Shown here: positions 24,552 to 32,279 of the stretch, piece by piece
Numbering within the stretch: position 1 is the first letter of the stretch
Layout: each line of letters starts with the position of its first letter
Assembly: GCA_934630815.1 (NCBI GenBank)
Contig: CAKTWI010000018.1
Location: 1-44,420, forward strand
From: an uncultured Senegalimassilia sp.
GTDB taxonomy: Bacteria; Actinomycetota; Coriobacteriia; Coriobacteriales; Eggerthellaceae
Direction of reading: 5' to 3'
DNA length: 44,420 nucleotides
Made by a program: the position numbers and the translations under genes
Notes under the pieces: model-generated
The model's database searches: none
Told to the model about the DNA's origin: nothing
What the model saw: the letters and a program-made list of their open reading frames with translations, nothing else

Positions 24552-26723
24552 TTATCTTGCGGGCGCCTGCTCGGGAAACGTGCGACGAAGCTCGAGCGCG
24601 AGCGCCTGATGATCGGGCTCGGCAAGCCCAGGGTCTGCCGCCATAATGGCGGCGGCATCGGCGTGCGCGGCCTGGATGACCCGCTCGTCGCGCACGATGT
24701 TGACGAGCTTCAACGCGCTCGCTCCGCTTTGCCGGTTGCCCAGGATGTCGCCCTCGCGCCGCAGCGACAAGTCGTACTTCGCCAGCTCGAAGCCGTCATC
24801 GGTGCGCTCCATGGCGGCAAGGCGCGCCAGGGACTGCTCGGATTTCGAAGCGGAGACCAAAAACACCTGCGCCGGCTTCTCGCCGCGGCCCACGCGCCCG
24901 CGCAGCTGATGGAGCTGTGAGAGCCCGAAACGGTCGGCATCCATGACGATCATGACCGTGGCGTTGGGCACGTCCACGCCCACCTCGATGACGGTGGTGG
25001 CCACGAGCACCTGGGTTTCGTTATCGCGGAATCGGCCCATGACGGCGTCCTTGTCGGCGGGCTTCATGCGCCCGTGCAGCAACTCCACGTGCCAATCGGC
25101 GAACACCGTCTGCTGCAGGTAGGACGCCTCCTTGGTTGCCGCCGTGACGTTATCGCCGGCGAAATCGGCGTCCGATTCGATGCTGATGGACGCGAACTCG
25201 TAGGCTTCCTCGTCGGTTTCCCTGCCCCGACCGCCGGCCCGTTTATCGCGCGCTTCGGAATCCTGCCCGATGAGCGGGCAGACCACGTACACCTGCTCGC
25301 CGCGGGAAAGCGCCTCGCGCGCCACATCGTATGCCCTGCCCTGATCGGCCTTCGATACGACATGCGTGGTGCGACGGGCCGAGTCGTTGGGACGGTGCTT
25401 GATGTAGGACAGCGTCATATCGCCGAACACCGCCAGCGCGAGCGTGCGGGGGATGGGCGTAGCAGTCAGGTAGAGCGCATCAGGGGCTTGCCCTTTGGAA
25501 AGAAGCGCCGCACGCTGTTCCACGCCGAAACGCTGCTGCTCGTCGATGACCGCGAGCGTGAGGCGCTTGAAGCGCACATCGGGCTCAAGCAGGGCATGCG
25601 TGCCGATGAGCACGCAGATGCCGCCGTCGGCCGCGCCTTCAAGCAGACGGGCGCGCTCGTCATCTGGCGTGGAACCCGTGAGCAGGCCCCAGGTGACGCC
25701 CACTTCGTCGAACCACTTCCCCAGCGATGCGGCATGCTGGCGCGCGAGCACCTCGGTGGGCGCCATGAGTGCCGCCTGGGTGCCCGTGTCGGCCACTGCG
25801 GCAAGGGCGAAGGCCGCGACGGCGGTTTTGCCCGTGCCTACGTCGCCGAGCAGCATATGGTTGGCCGCCTCGGGCGCCGCCATGCACGCAAGGATATCGG
25901 CGCGGGCCTGCTGCTGTTCTTCGGTGAGGGTGAACGGCATGACGCAGTCGAGCGCCGCCGCGCACGGGCCGTCCACCACATGCGCCGTCGGCTGCGCGTC
26001 GGCTGCGCGCTGCGCGGCCTGCGACATGAGCGCAAGCTCGAGCAGCAGCAGTTCCTCGTACACCAAGCGGCGGCGCGCTTCGGCGGCCTCCTCCATGGTA
26101 TGCGGGAAATGGATGCACGACAGCGCGGCGCCGCGGGCCATGAGCCGATACCGCACGCGCAGATCGAGCGGCAGCGGATCGTAGCAGCCCTGCACGGCAT
26201 CGAGCGCGTTTCCCACCAAACGGCGCATCCACGCAGCCGAGATCTTCTCGCATGCCGGATGCACGGGGATGATCATGCCCTCGGCCATCTGGCCATCGCC
26301 GAGCTGCTCGATGTAGGGGTTCACCATGCGCTTGAAGCCGTAATCGAACTCCACCTTGCCGGCGACGGCGATATCCATGCCGGGCTTGAGCTGATCTTTC
26401 AACCAAGGCTGGCGAAAGCAGGTAACCATGAGCACGCCGGTTGCGTCCACCACCGAGATCTCGACCAAGGTAAGGTTGGGGCGCGGACGCTTTAGCTTCA
26501 CCTCGTGGACGGACCCCTGGATAGTGCACGACCCGCCGATGCGCGCGCCGGCGACGGTCTCGCGCTTCGACAGGTCTATGTAGCGTCGGGGAAAGTGCGT
26601 GAGCAGGTCGCGGACCGTGCGCACCCCCAAACCCGCAAGCGCCTGCGCGCGAGCCGGGCTGACCAGCTTCACGCGCGACGCGGGTTCATCTAAGGCTAAT
26701 GTTGCTGCGAGCCTATCGGCCAC
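24552..26723 (-). CDS. recG: ATP-dependent DNA helicase RecG
   Basis: RecG remodels stalled replication forks and Holliday junctions. The 723-residue protein has the N-terminal wedge/OB domain (FPRRYIDLSKRETVAGA onwards), then superfamily 2 helicase motifs: LLGDVGTGKTAVA (motif I), MAPTEVLARQH (Ia), LTATPIPRTL (III) and QLRGRVGRG (VI). Motif II reads DEQQRFG, where most RecG proteins have DEQHRFG. Translation starts at a GTG 9 bp after the fakA stop, with GGCGG-like weak ribosome binding. The context yloU-fakA-recG matches Gram-positive genomes. Confidence 0.96.
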   Translation of the reverse strand: MADRLAATLALDEPASRVKLVSPARAQALAGLGVRTVRDLLTHFPRRYIDLSKRETVAGARIGGSCTIQGSVHEVKLKRPRPNLTLVEISVVDATGVLMVTCFRQPWLKDQLKPGMDIAVAGKVEFDYGFKRMVNPYIEQLGDGQMAEGMIIPVHPACEKISAAWMRRLVGNALDAVQGCYDPLPLDLRVRYRLMARGAALSCIHFPHTMEEAAEARRRLVYEELLLLELALMSQAAQRAADAQPTAHVVDGPCAAALDCVMPFTLTEEQQQARADILACMAAPEAANHMLLGDVGTGKTAVAAFALAAVADTGTQAALMAPTEVLARQHAASLGKWFDEVGVTWGLLTGSTPDDERARLLEGAADGGICVLIGTHALLEPDVRFKRLTLAVIDEQQRFGVEQRAALLSKGQAPDALYLTATPIPRTLALAVFGDMTLSYIKHRPNDSARRTTHVVSKADQGRAYDVAREALSRGEQVYVVCPLIGQDSEARDKRAGGRGRETDEEAYEFASISIESDADFAGDNVTAATKEASYLQQTVFADWHVELLHGRMKPADKDAVMGRFRDNETQVLVATTVIEVGVDVPNATVMIVMDADRFGLSQLHQLRGRVGRGEKPAQVFLVSASKSEQSLARLAAMERTDDGFELAKYDLSLRREGDILGNRQSGASALKLVNIVRDERVIQAAHADAAAIMAADPGLAEPDHQALALELRRTFPEQAPAR

Positions 26724-26732
26724 GTTGCCGCC

Positions 26733-28364
26733 CTACTCCACGGAGAAGACGATGGGATACAGGGGCTGATCGCCGCGATGCGCGTCGATCTCCAGATCCT
26801 CGTAGGCTTGCTCGATGCGCTCCTGCAGCGCCTGGAAGTCCTCGTCGGAGAGGTCCTCGCCGGCGAGCAGCGTGCAGGTGTCGCAGTCGTCGGCCTCCAT
26901 GTGCTCGAGCAGGCCCATGACGACGTCGGAAACGCTGTGGCCCACGGCATGGATGGCGCCGTCGGCGATGCCGATGACGTCGCCGTCGGCGATGGCGTTG
27001 CCCTCGGCGTCCTTGGAATCCTTGATGGCGGTGGTGACCTCGCCGGTCTTGACGTCGACGAACGCGTCGGTCATGGCCTCGACGTTATCCTCGAGCGACG
27101 CCTCGCCGTCCACGCCGAACATGGCTGCGAAGGCCTGCGGCACGGACTTGGTGGGCACAACGCCCGCCGGGATGTCGGACAGCTCGCAGGCGGACTGGGC
27201 GGCCATGATGATGTTCTTGTTGTTCGGAAGGAAGATGATCGCGTCGGCGTTGACCTTGGCAGCGGCATCGAGCAAGTCCTTCGTGGAGGGGTTCATGGTC
27301 TGACCGCCGGAGACGACGACGTCGACGCCGAGCGACTCCAAGATCTTGGCGTTGCCCTGACCGGCCGCAACCGCCACGAACCCGAGCGGCTTGCGCTCGG
27401 CGTGCTGCTCGGCCTCGAGCTTCTCGGTGCGCTCCTCGGACTGCAGCTTCATATTGTGGATGAACACCTCGGAGATCTGGCCGCGCTCCAGGAAGTACGC
27501 CAGCACCTTGTCAGGCGTGTTGGAGTGCACGTGCACCTTGAACTTCGGGGTCTCGCCCACGCACAGCTCGCAGTCGCCCATGGTTGCCAGGAAGTCCAGC
27601 GCCTCAGCCTTGTCGAGCGTGTCGGAATCCACCAGGAACTCGTTGCAGTAGGTGAACTCGCTACCCTCCCAGTCGTTGATCTGCTCGATCTCGACCTTCG
27701 GAGCGGCGTCGCGCGCGAAGGCCAGCTCGTCGACGAGCGGGCCTTCCTTGCCCGTGAGGGCGGCCACGAAGCCGTCGATGAGGATGGCCAGGCCGTAGCC
27801 GCCGGAGTCCACCACGCCGTTCTCCTTCAGCACGGGAAGCAGCTCGGGCGTGCGCTGCACGCTGGCATACGCCTGCTCGACGACGTGGGACAGCGCCTCA
27901 TCGGCCGACATCTTCTTCTTGCGGGCATACTTGGCGGCGGCAGCGGAGTCCTTCAACACGGTGAGGATGGTGCCCTCGACGGGCTTGCGCACCGCGTGAA
28001 ACGCCACGTCCTGGGCCTTGGCCAGGGCGGACTCGATGGACTCGGCGCTGACGGCGTCGAAGCCGTTGGAGCCTTCGCACAGGCCGCGCAAGATCTGCGA
28101 GGTGATGACGCCGGAGTTGCCGCGCGCGCCCATGAGCGCGCCGGTGGTGATGGCCTTGCGGATCTCGGCGGCGGAGGCGCCGATGGGCAGCTTGGCCAGG
28201 CTTGCAACGACGGATTCCAGCGTCAGCGACATGTTCGTGCCGGTGTCGCCATCGGGCACGGGGAAGACGTTGAGGCGGTTGACCTCGTCTTTGCGCGCGC
28301 TGAGGTTTTTGCTGGCGGCCGCGATGGCGTTGACCAGGTCGTTGCTGGTATAGGTACTAGACAT
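26733..28364 (-). CDS. fakA: DAK2-domain fatty acid kinase FakA (YloV family)
   Basis: FakA binds ATP and phosphorylates fatty acids presented by a FakB protein. The acyl phosphate feeds PlsX/PlsY-dependent lipid synthesis, and plsX lies in the same block. The 543-residue protein has the DhaL-type kinase domain (about 1-205) with NVFPVPDGDTGTNMSLTLE and GALMGARGNSGVI, a linker domain with FKVHVHSNTPDKVL, and the C-terminal DegV-like region with GVVPTKSVPQA. The ATG at 28364 follows AAGGAG. No FakB gene is in the window. It lies 50 bp after the Gls24 gene. Confidence 0.92.
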   Translation of the reverse strand: MSSTYTSNDLVNAIAAASKNLSARKDEVNRLNVFPVPDGDTGTNMSLTLESVVASLAKLPIGASAAEIRKAITTGALMGARGNSGVITSQILRGLCEGSNGFDAVSAESIESALAKAQDVAFHAVRKPVEGTILTVLKDSAAAAKYARKKKMSADEALSHVVEQAYASVQRTPELLPVLKENGVVDSGGYGLAILIDGFVAALTGKEGPLVDELAFARDAAPKVEIEQINDWEGSEFTYCNEFLVDSDTLDKAEALDFLATMGDCELCVGETPKFKVHVHSNTPDKVLAYFLERGQISEVFIHNMKLQSEERTEKLEAEQHAERKPLGFVAVAAGQGNAKILESLGVDVVVSGGQTMNPSTKDLLDAAAKVNADAIIFLPNNKNIIMAAQSACELSDIPAGVVPTKSVPQAFAAMFGVDGEASLEDNVEAMTDAFVDVKTGEVTTAIKDSKDAEGNAIADGDVIGIADGAIHAVGHSVSDVVMGLLEHMEADDCDTCTLLAGEDLSDEDFQALQERIEQAYEDLEIDAHRGDQPLYPIVFSVE

Positions 28365-28414
28365 TGATGGGATTCTCCTTCATTGGGGCAGGCGGCAAGG
28401 CGCTTGGGCGCGCG

Positions 28415-28762
28415 CTACTTGCGGACCTTCACGCCCTGCACATGCACTTCAACCCCGTCCAGCGGGACGCGCGCATACTCCTTCAAGACGAACGTGACCT
28501 GGTCGACCAGGTTCTGGGACACCGTGTTGATATTGGTGCCGTACTCGATGACGACGTACAGCGCCACGTGCACGCCGGCATCGGTGGCGGTGACCGTCAC
28601 GCCGCGGCGCAGGCGGCTGGCGGGCAGGATCTTGGCGATTCCGTCGGCAGCGGAAGGTGCGGCCATGCCGACGACGCCGTAGCACTCGAGAGCGGCGTTG
28701 CCGACCATGTCGGCCAGGACATCGTTGGCAACGTGGAGGTTGCCGGGAATGGTATCGTTCAT
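28415..28762 (-). CDS. Asp23/Gls24-family envelope stress protein (YloU)
   Basis: A 115-residue Asp23/Gls24-family protein. Members help envelope stress response and lipid metabolism, and genes like this one precede fakA in many Gram-positive bacteria. The core reads VLADMVGNAALECYGVVGMA, then RRGVTVTATDAGVHVALYVVIEYGTNI split by the usual strand pattern, and QNLVDQVTFVLKEY. The ATG at 28762 follows AAAGGA. It is the first gene of the unit running to coaD and is divergent from rpmB. TATACT on the minus strand (28815-28810) is a candidate -10 box with a poor -35. Confidence 0.9.
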   Translation of the reverse strand: MNDTIPGNLHVANDVLADMVGNAALECYGVVGMAAPSAADGIAKILPASRLRRGVTVTATDAGVHVALYVVIEYGTNINTVSQNLVDQVTFVLKEYARVPLDGVEVHVQGVKVRK

Positions 28763-28815
28763 GGCGTTCCTTTCTGGCTCGCATATGCGGGCTCGAAACT
28801 TCTGCTGGCAGTATA

Positions 28816-28859
28816 GCGCATGCAATTGTGCAGACGGTATGCATGCATGGCGCATGCAA
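28816..28859. repeat. Two GCGCATGCAA direct repeats between gls24 and rpmB
   Basis: The 10-mer occurs at 28816-28825 and 28850-28859, 34 bp apart, with another GCATGC between them. The same 10-mer covers the rpmF -35 box at 21999-22008. It may be a regulator site or chance; GCGCATGC itself is common in this DNA. Confidence 0.4.
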
Positions 28860-28879
28860 GGCATAAACACGAAATAATC

Positions 28880-28909
28880 TTGTGATGCTGCAAGTACGTG
28901 TGGTATAGT
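28880..28909 (+). promoter_or_regulatory. rpmB: rpmB promoter
   Basis: TTGTGA (28880-28885) and TATAGT (28904-28909) are 18 bp apart, about 70 bp upstream of the rpmB start codon. Both boxes fit sigma-70-type consensus well. Confidence 0.7.
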
Positions 28910-28979
28910 TGGAGGGCTTTTTGTGCAAGAGCGGCGTTCGCGCCGATACATGCAACCTAGGTACATGGAGTGATGAATA

Positions 28980-29171
28980 ATGTCTAAAGTTTGCGAAATC
29001 TGCGGTAAGGGCCCCGTTGCCGGTCGTAACGTCAGCCATTCCCACCGCGTGACGAACCGTTGGTTCCGTCCCAACATCCAGAAGGTCACCATCAAGGACG
29101 CCAAGGGCCATGTCCGCAAGGCCAACGTCTGCACCAAGTGCATGAAGGCCGGCAAGGTCACCCGCGCGTAA
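28980..29171 (+). CDS. rpmB: 50S ribosomal protein L28 (zinc-binding form)
   Basis: A 63-residue protein beginning [20 protein letters not shown], the standard L28 N terminus. The pair CEIC (residues 5-8) and CTKC (51-54) marks the zinc-binding C+ form. The ATG at 28980 has GGAG upstream. It is a single-gene unit with its own promoter and terminator, divergent from the gls24-fakA operon as in Bacillus. Confidence 0.97.
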   Translation: MSKVCEICGKGPVAGRNVSHSHRVTNRWFRPNIQKVTIKDAKGHVRKANVCTKCMKAGKVTRA

Positions 29172-29200
29172 CACCTTCGCGAAACATCCCATACGGGAAA

Positions 29201-29231
29201 ACGAAGGCCCCCGCTCTGCGAGCGGGGGCCT
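29201..29231 (+). terminator. rpmB: rpmB terminator
   Basis: GAAGGCCCCCGCTC pairs with GAGCGGGGGCCTTC around a 3-nt loop (TGC), a 14-bp perfect GC-rich stem ending in CCTTCTTAC, 30 bp after the rpmB stop codon. Confidence 0.85.
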
Positions 29232-29384
29232 TCTTACGTTCGGGGGTTTATTGACGGGCGGAACTCCGCCAAACGGAATCATATGCGCGCCCGATTCTAC
29301 GCGGTCGCCTGTGCGGGGACCGGATTCTCCGCCTTGCAAGCACCCGACCCGAGAACGCTTGCAGCTCCGCTCTGGCAATAGAAA

Positions 29385-29421
29385 GCGGCGGCCCCGCCCC
29401 GATCAGGGACGGGGCCGCCGC
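29385..29421 (-). terminator. Terminator of the zinc-ribbon protein gene
   Basis: GCGGCGGCCCCG and CGGGGCCGCCGC form a 12-bp perfect stem with further inner CCC/GGG pairing. On the minus strand TTTCTATT follows. It lies 36 bp after the stop of the gene at 29457-30182. The rest of 29232-29384 shows no gene. Confidence 0.75.
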
Positions 29422-29456
29422 ACAAACCCGTAATCGATGGTAAGCGAAGCAGCACC

Positions 29457-30182
29457 CTAATGCGCCTGCAAGATGAGCAGGCGACCGCAGTTGGGACAGG
29501 TTGCCACATTGCCCTGGGCGCGCATGTCGATCACGCGGCCATGCTCGATGGGCGTGCGGCATGCGCCGCAACGCTCTTCCACAAGCAAGGCCAAAGGTAC
29601 GCCGGCAGTGGCTGCGGCGGTCCGCTCGTAGAGCTTCATATCTTCGGCGGGCACGCGTTGAGCCATAGACTTGCGCTTGGCCTGCATGTCGGCGATGCGC
29701 TGCTTCAGCTCGCCGCCTTTTTGCGCGAACGCGGCGCCGGCGCTGTTCTCGATGCCCTCGAGCTGCTCTAGTGCCGCGGCGACCTGGGCGCGCACCGCCT
29801 TGATCTTCTCCAGCTCGGCATCGACGGCGCGCATATCCTCCTCAAGGACATCCCGGCGCTCCCGGACGCCCGTCAGCTCCTTGGTACGCGCATCGACGGT
29901 GCGGAAATCGCCTTGGGCCTGCTCGATCTCGTCCTGGATGCGGCGGGCCTTCTCGGCCAGGCCGTCATCCTCCTCGGTGATGCGCGCAAGCTTGTCCTCT
30001 GCCTTAGCTGCAAGCTTCTCCACCTGTTCCGCCTTGGCGGCGACAGCGCGCTTCTTCGCCATGGCATCGGCGATAGCCTTGCGCTCGGGCAGTTCCTGGA
30101 GCTGCTTCTCGGCGCGGATGATTTGCACATCGAGTTCCTGCATATGCAAAAACGCGGCCAAAACCTCGGAGTCGATCCTCAT
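29457..30182 (-). CDS. Coiled-coil protein with C4 zinc ribbon (DUF164/CdsZ-like)
   Basis: A 241-residue protein of the family with a long coiled coil and a C-terminal C4 zinc ribbon. Residues 8-180 are helical and rich in Glu, Ala, Lys and Arg. The ribbon is CGACRTPI (two cysteines) and CPNCGRLLIL (two cysteines) near the C terminus. Such genes commonly sit beside a Nif3-like gene, as here, where that gene ends 65 bp upstream. The molecular role is not settled. The ATG at 30182 follows AAGGA; the in-frame extension upstream is not family-like. Confidence 0.88.
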   Translation of the reverse strand: MRIDSEVLAAFLHMQELDVQIIRAEKQLQELPERKAIADAMAKKRAVAAKAEQVEKLAAKAEDKLARITEEDDGLAEKARRIQDEIEQAQGDFRTVDARTKELTGVRERRDVLEEDMRAVDAELEKIKAVRAQVAAALEQLEGIENSAGAAFAQKGGELKQRIADMQAKRKSMAQRVPAEDMKLYERTAAATAGVPLALLVEERCGACRTPIEHGRVIDMRAQGNVATCPNCGRLLILQAH

Positions 30183-30247
30183 GCGAATCCTTTTCGTTCG
30201 GGCGCCCCGCGTGCAGCCATACCGCGGCGCAGGGCGCGGTTTGCAAG

Positions 30248-31174
30248 TTACACGCGCACGGCCTCGGGGTAGGACCACCTGTCGCGCTGCGACACCACCG
30301 CGACCAGCTCATCGGGCACCCCGGCATCGCGCACGCTGGCGGCGAGCACGCCGCAGAACGGCAGCTCGGAGGTATCGTGACCAAGGTCGATCACGGCCAT
30401 GCCGGCCTGGGACAGATCGAGCGCATCATGGTATTTGACCTCGCCCGCCACGAGCACGTCGGCGCCGGCGGCAAGAGCAGCGCGACCCGTAGGGCCCGCC
30501 GATCCCGTGCAGGTGACGACGGTCCGCACCACGCGATCGAAGCTCCCCCACACGCGCGGCGCGCGGCCGAACACGCTCGTGCAGCGCGCGGCAAGCTGGC
30601 CAAGCGTCATCTTCTCGGCGGGAGCGCACAGCTGGCCGTAGCCCTTCTCGGCGCAGCCGGCCTTCGGCTCCACCACCCCGCGCAGCGACAGCCCCAGCAT
30701 GCCGGGCAGCATGCGCTGGGCGCGGGCGGAAACGTCGAGGGCGGTATGGAAGTTCATGAGCGCCACACCGCGCTGGATGGCGCGATACACCACGGCGCCG
30801 GAGTTCAGCGCCGGCGACGATGCCGGCTGGAACGACGTGGGCGGCGTCAAATAAGCCGGATGATGCGTGACGAGCACGTTCGCACCCGCGTCTGCGGCCG
30901 CATCGATAGCGCCTACCGTAGGATCGAGCGCCACGGCCACCGCTCGCACCGGCGCGGCAGGGTCGCCCACCAGAAGGCCGGTGCGGTCCCACTCCTCGGC
31001 GTCGGCCGCCGGAAACTCAGCCAAGAGCGCCTGCTCAAGCGCGCCCACCGAAAGTTGGAAGCTTTTGGCACGCAAACCGCCGACCTCCACGCGCAACAGC
31101 TCAGACTTGCCTTCACCCTGCACGCCCTTTTCCTTGGAACCTTCGATCTTGATCTTCTTCGAAGCCATGTCCAT
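30248..31174 (-). CDS. Nif3-like dinuclear metal-centre protein (YqfO family)
   Basis: A member of the Nif3/YqfO family (GTP cyclohydrolase I type 2-like), a widespread protein with a two-metal site and uncertain enzymatic role. Metal-binding segments are VLVTHHPAYL, MNFHTALD and DLGHDTSELPF. With the ATG at 31174 it has 308 residues. Another ATG at 31168 is equally possible; both lie near AAGGA. Either start leaves about 40 residues, rich in Lys, Glu and Gly, before the usual N terminus (LSVGALEQALLAEFP). This could be a real extension or a sign that translation starts later. It lies in one unit with the zinc-ribbon gene. Confidence 0.85.
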   Translation of the reverse strand: MDMASKKIKIEGSKEKGVQGEGKSELLRVEVGGLRAKSFQLSVGALEQALLAEFPAADAEEWDRTGLLVGDPAAPVRAVAVALDPTVGAIDAAADAGANVLVTHHPAYLTPPTSFQPASSPALNSGAVVYRAIQRGVALMNFHTALDVSARAQRMLPGMLGLSLRGVVEPKAGCAEKGYGQLCAPAEKMTLGQLAARCTSVFGRAPRVWGSFDRVVRTVVTCTGSAGPTGRAALAAGADVLVAGEVKYHDALDLSQAGMAVIDLGHDTSELPFCGVLAASVRDAGVPDELVAVVSQRDRWSYPEAVRV

Positions 31175-31207
31175 CAAGTCCTTCCATGTGATGAGGCTTC
31201 CCTTGGA

Positions 31208-31257
31208 ATGACCGGGGCTGCATGCCCCGGTCATGCGCCCCGACGCTTCGACGGGGC
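31208..31257 (-). terminator. Tandem hairpins after the PHP gene
   Basis: Two hairpins lie in the 94-bp gap before the Nif3-like gene: GCCCCG/CGGGGC at 31237-31257, and an 11-bp perfect stem ATGACCGGGGC/GCCCCGGTCAT at 31208-31234. No strong T run follows, so they may attenuate rather than end transcription. Confidence 0.55.
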
Positions 31258-31268
31258 TTTCGCCGCTT

Positions 31269-32081
31269 TTACTCTAGCGCAATCTGGCGCCGATCGCCTG
31301 TTGAGGTGGGAACCGTCACGCAGCGGTAGCCCGCCTCGTACATGGCCGCGAGCCCGGGCATGAGGTTGCGATCGACCACGGCCGGGTCGTGCGCGTCGGT
31401 GCCGATGGAGCACGGGATGCCGGCGCGGCAGAACGTGCGCAGAAGGTCGGGCGCGGGGAACAGCTCGGCGCACGCATAGGTAAGCCCCGAGGTGTTCACC
31501 TCCACCATGCGGCCGCTCGATTGCACAGCCTCGGCAGCTTCATCGTAGAGCGGCTGAGGGTTGAAGCTGGGACGATAGCCGAACTTCTTCACCAGGTCGG
31601 GATGCGCCATGCACGTGAAGGGCATATCGGTACAGCTGGCGGCCTGGCACCACACCTCGAAATAGCGGCGCCATACGGAATCGACGCCCACGTCGTGCCA
31701 GCGCGCCTCCTGAGCCGGGTCGTCGAAGGCCCAGCCGTCAAGATAGTGCACGCTACCGAGCACGTGGATGAAGTTGGAGAAGTCGAGCGCGGAGAAGTCG
31801 CGGTCCTCCTGCGCGCCGAGCCAGTCGATCTCGCAGCCGGGGATGACCTGCATCTCGGGATGCGCGGCGGCCGCGGCGGCGATGTCGATGAGGTAATCGG
31901 GCAGGCGGTCCCACGCCATGGAGACCACGTTGTCGGGATCCATGGCCGCCGACATGGGGTAATGCTCGGTGACGGCAATGGCGCCAAGCTTGGCTGCCGC
32001 GGCGGCGTCCACCAGCTCGGCAACGGTGCCGTGGCCGTGGCCGGTGTAGTTCGTATGCGTGTGCATGGTTACCAGTTCCAT
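31269..32081 (-). CDS. PHP-domain phosphatase (histidinol-phosphatase-like)
   Basis: A 270-residue PHP-fold metal-dependent phosphoesterase. The metal-ligand motifs are present: THMHTHTNYTGHG-type start (residues 6-15), AVTEHYP, GCEIDW, MAHPDLVKKFG and IGTDAHDP. This set fits the HisK/HisJ-type histidinol phosphatase family, but no other histidine biosynthesis gene is nearby, so the substrate is open. The ATG at 32081 was chosen because AAGGAG lies 5 bp upstream; an in-frame ATG at 32096 lacks one. It lies downstream of the cysteine desulfurase gene with a 198-bp structured spacer. Confidence 0.85.
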   Translation of the reverse strand: MELVTMHTHTNYTGHGHGTVAELVDAAAAAKLGAIAVTEHYPMSAAMDPDNVVSMAWDRLPDYLIDIAAAAAAHPEMQVIPGCEIDWLGAQEDRDFSALDFSNFIHVLGSVHYLDGWAFDDPAQEARWHDVGVDSVWRRYFEVWCQAASCTDMPFTCMAHPDLVKKFGYRPSFNPQPLYDEAAEAVQSSGRMVEVNTSGLTYACAELFPAPDLLRTFCRAGIPCSIGTDAHDPAVVDRNLMPGLAAMYEAGYRCVTVPTSTGDRRQIALE

Positions 32082-32099
32082 GCGGGCTCCTTTCATTAT

Positions 32100-32270
32100 G
32101 CGATGCCGCCGACGCGAAACGGCAGATGCGCGGCCGGCGGGTTCGCTTGGCGAAGCGCGGCATCGCAGGGGGGGCGGCTGCCGCAGGCGATGAGCGACGG
32201 TGAAAACCGTTGCGCTCAGCAGCCCGTCGGCGGGGGCGAACCTAGTCGGGGCCGCCTTCCGGCAGCCCCG
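32100..32270 (-). repeat. Three stacked hairpins in the nifS-PHP spacer
   Basis: In minus-strand order after the cysteine desulfurase stop: CGGGGC-x-GCC type stem at 32247-32270 (9 bp plus one mismatch, TTCC loop); a stem at 32191-32218 capped by CGGT-GAAA-ACCG; and a long-range 9-bp pair GCGATGCCG/CGGCATCGC at 32100-32166 enclosing GCGAA/TTCGC. The first is a likely terminator without a T run. Confidence 0.5.
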
Positions 32271-32279
32271 AACGATTCC

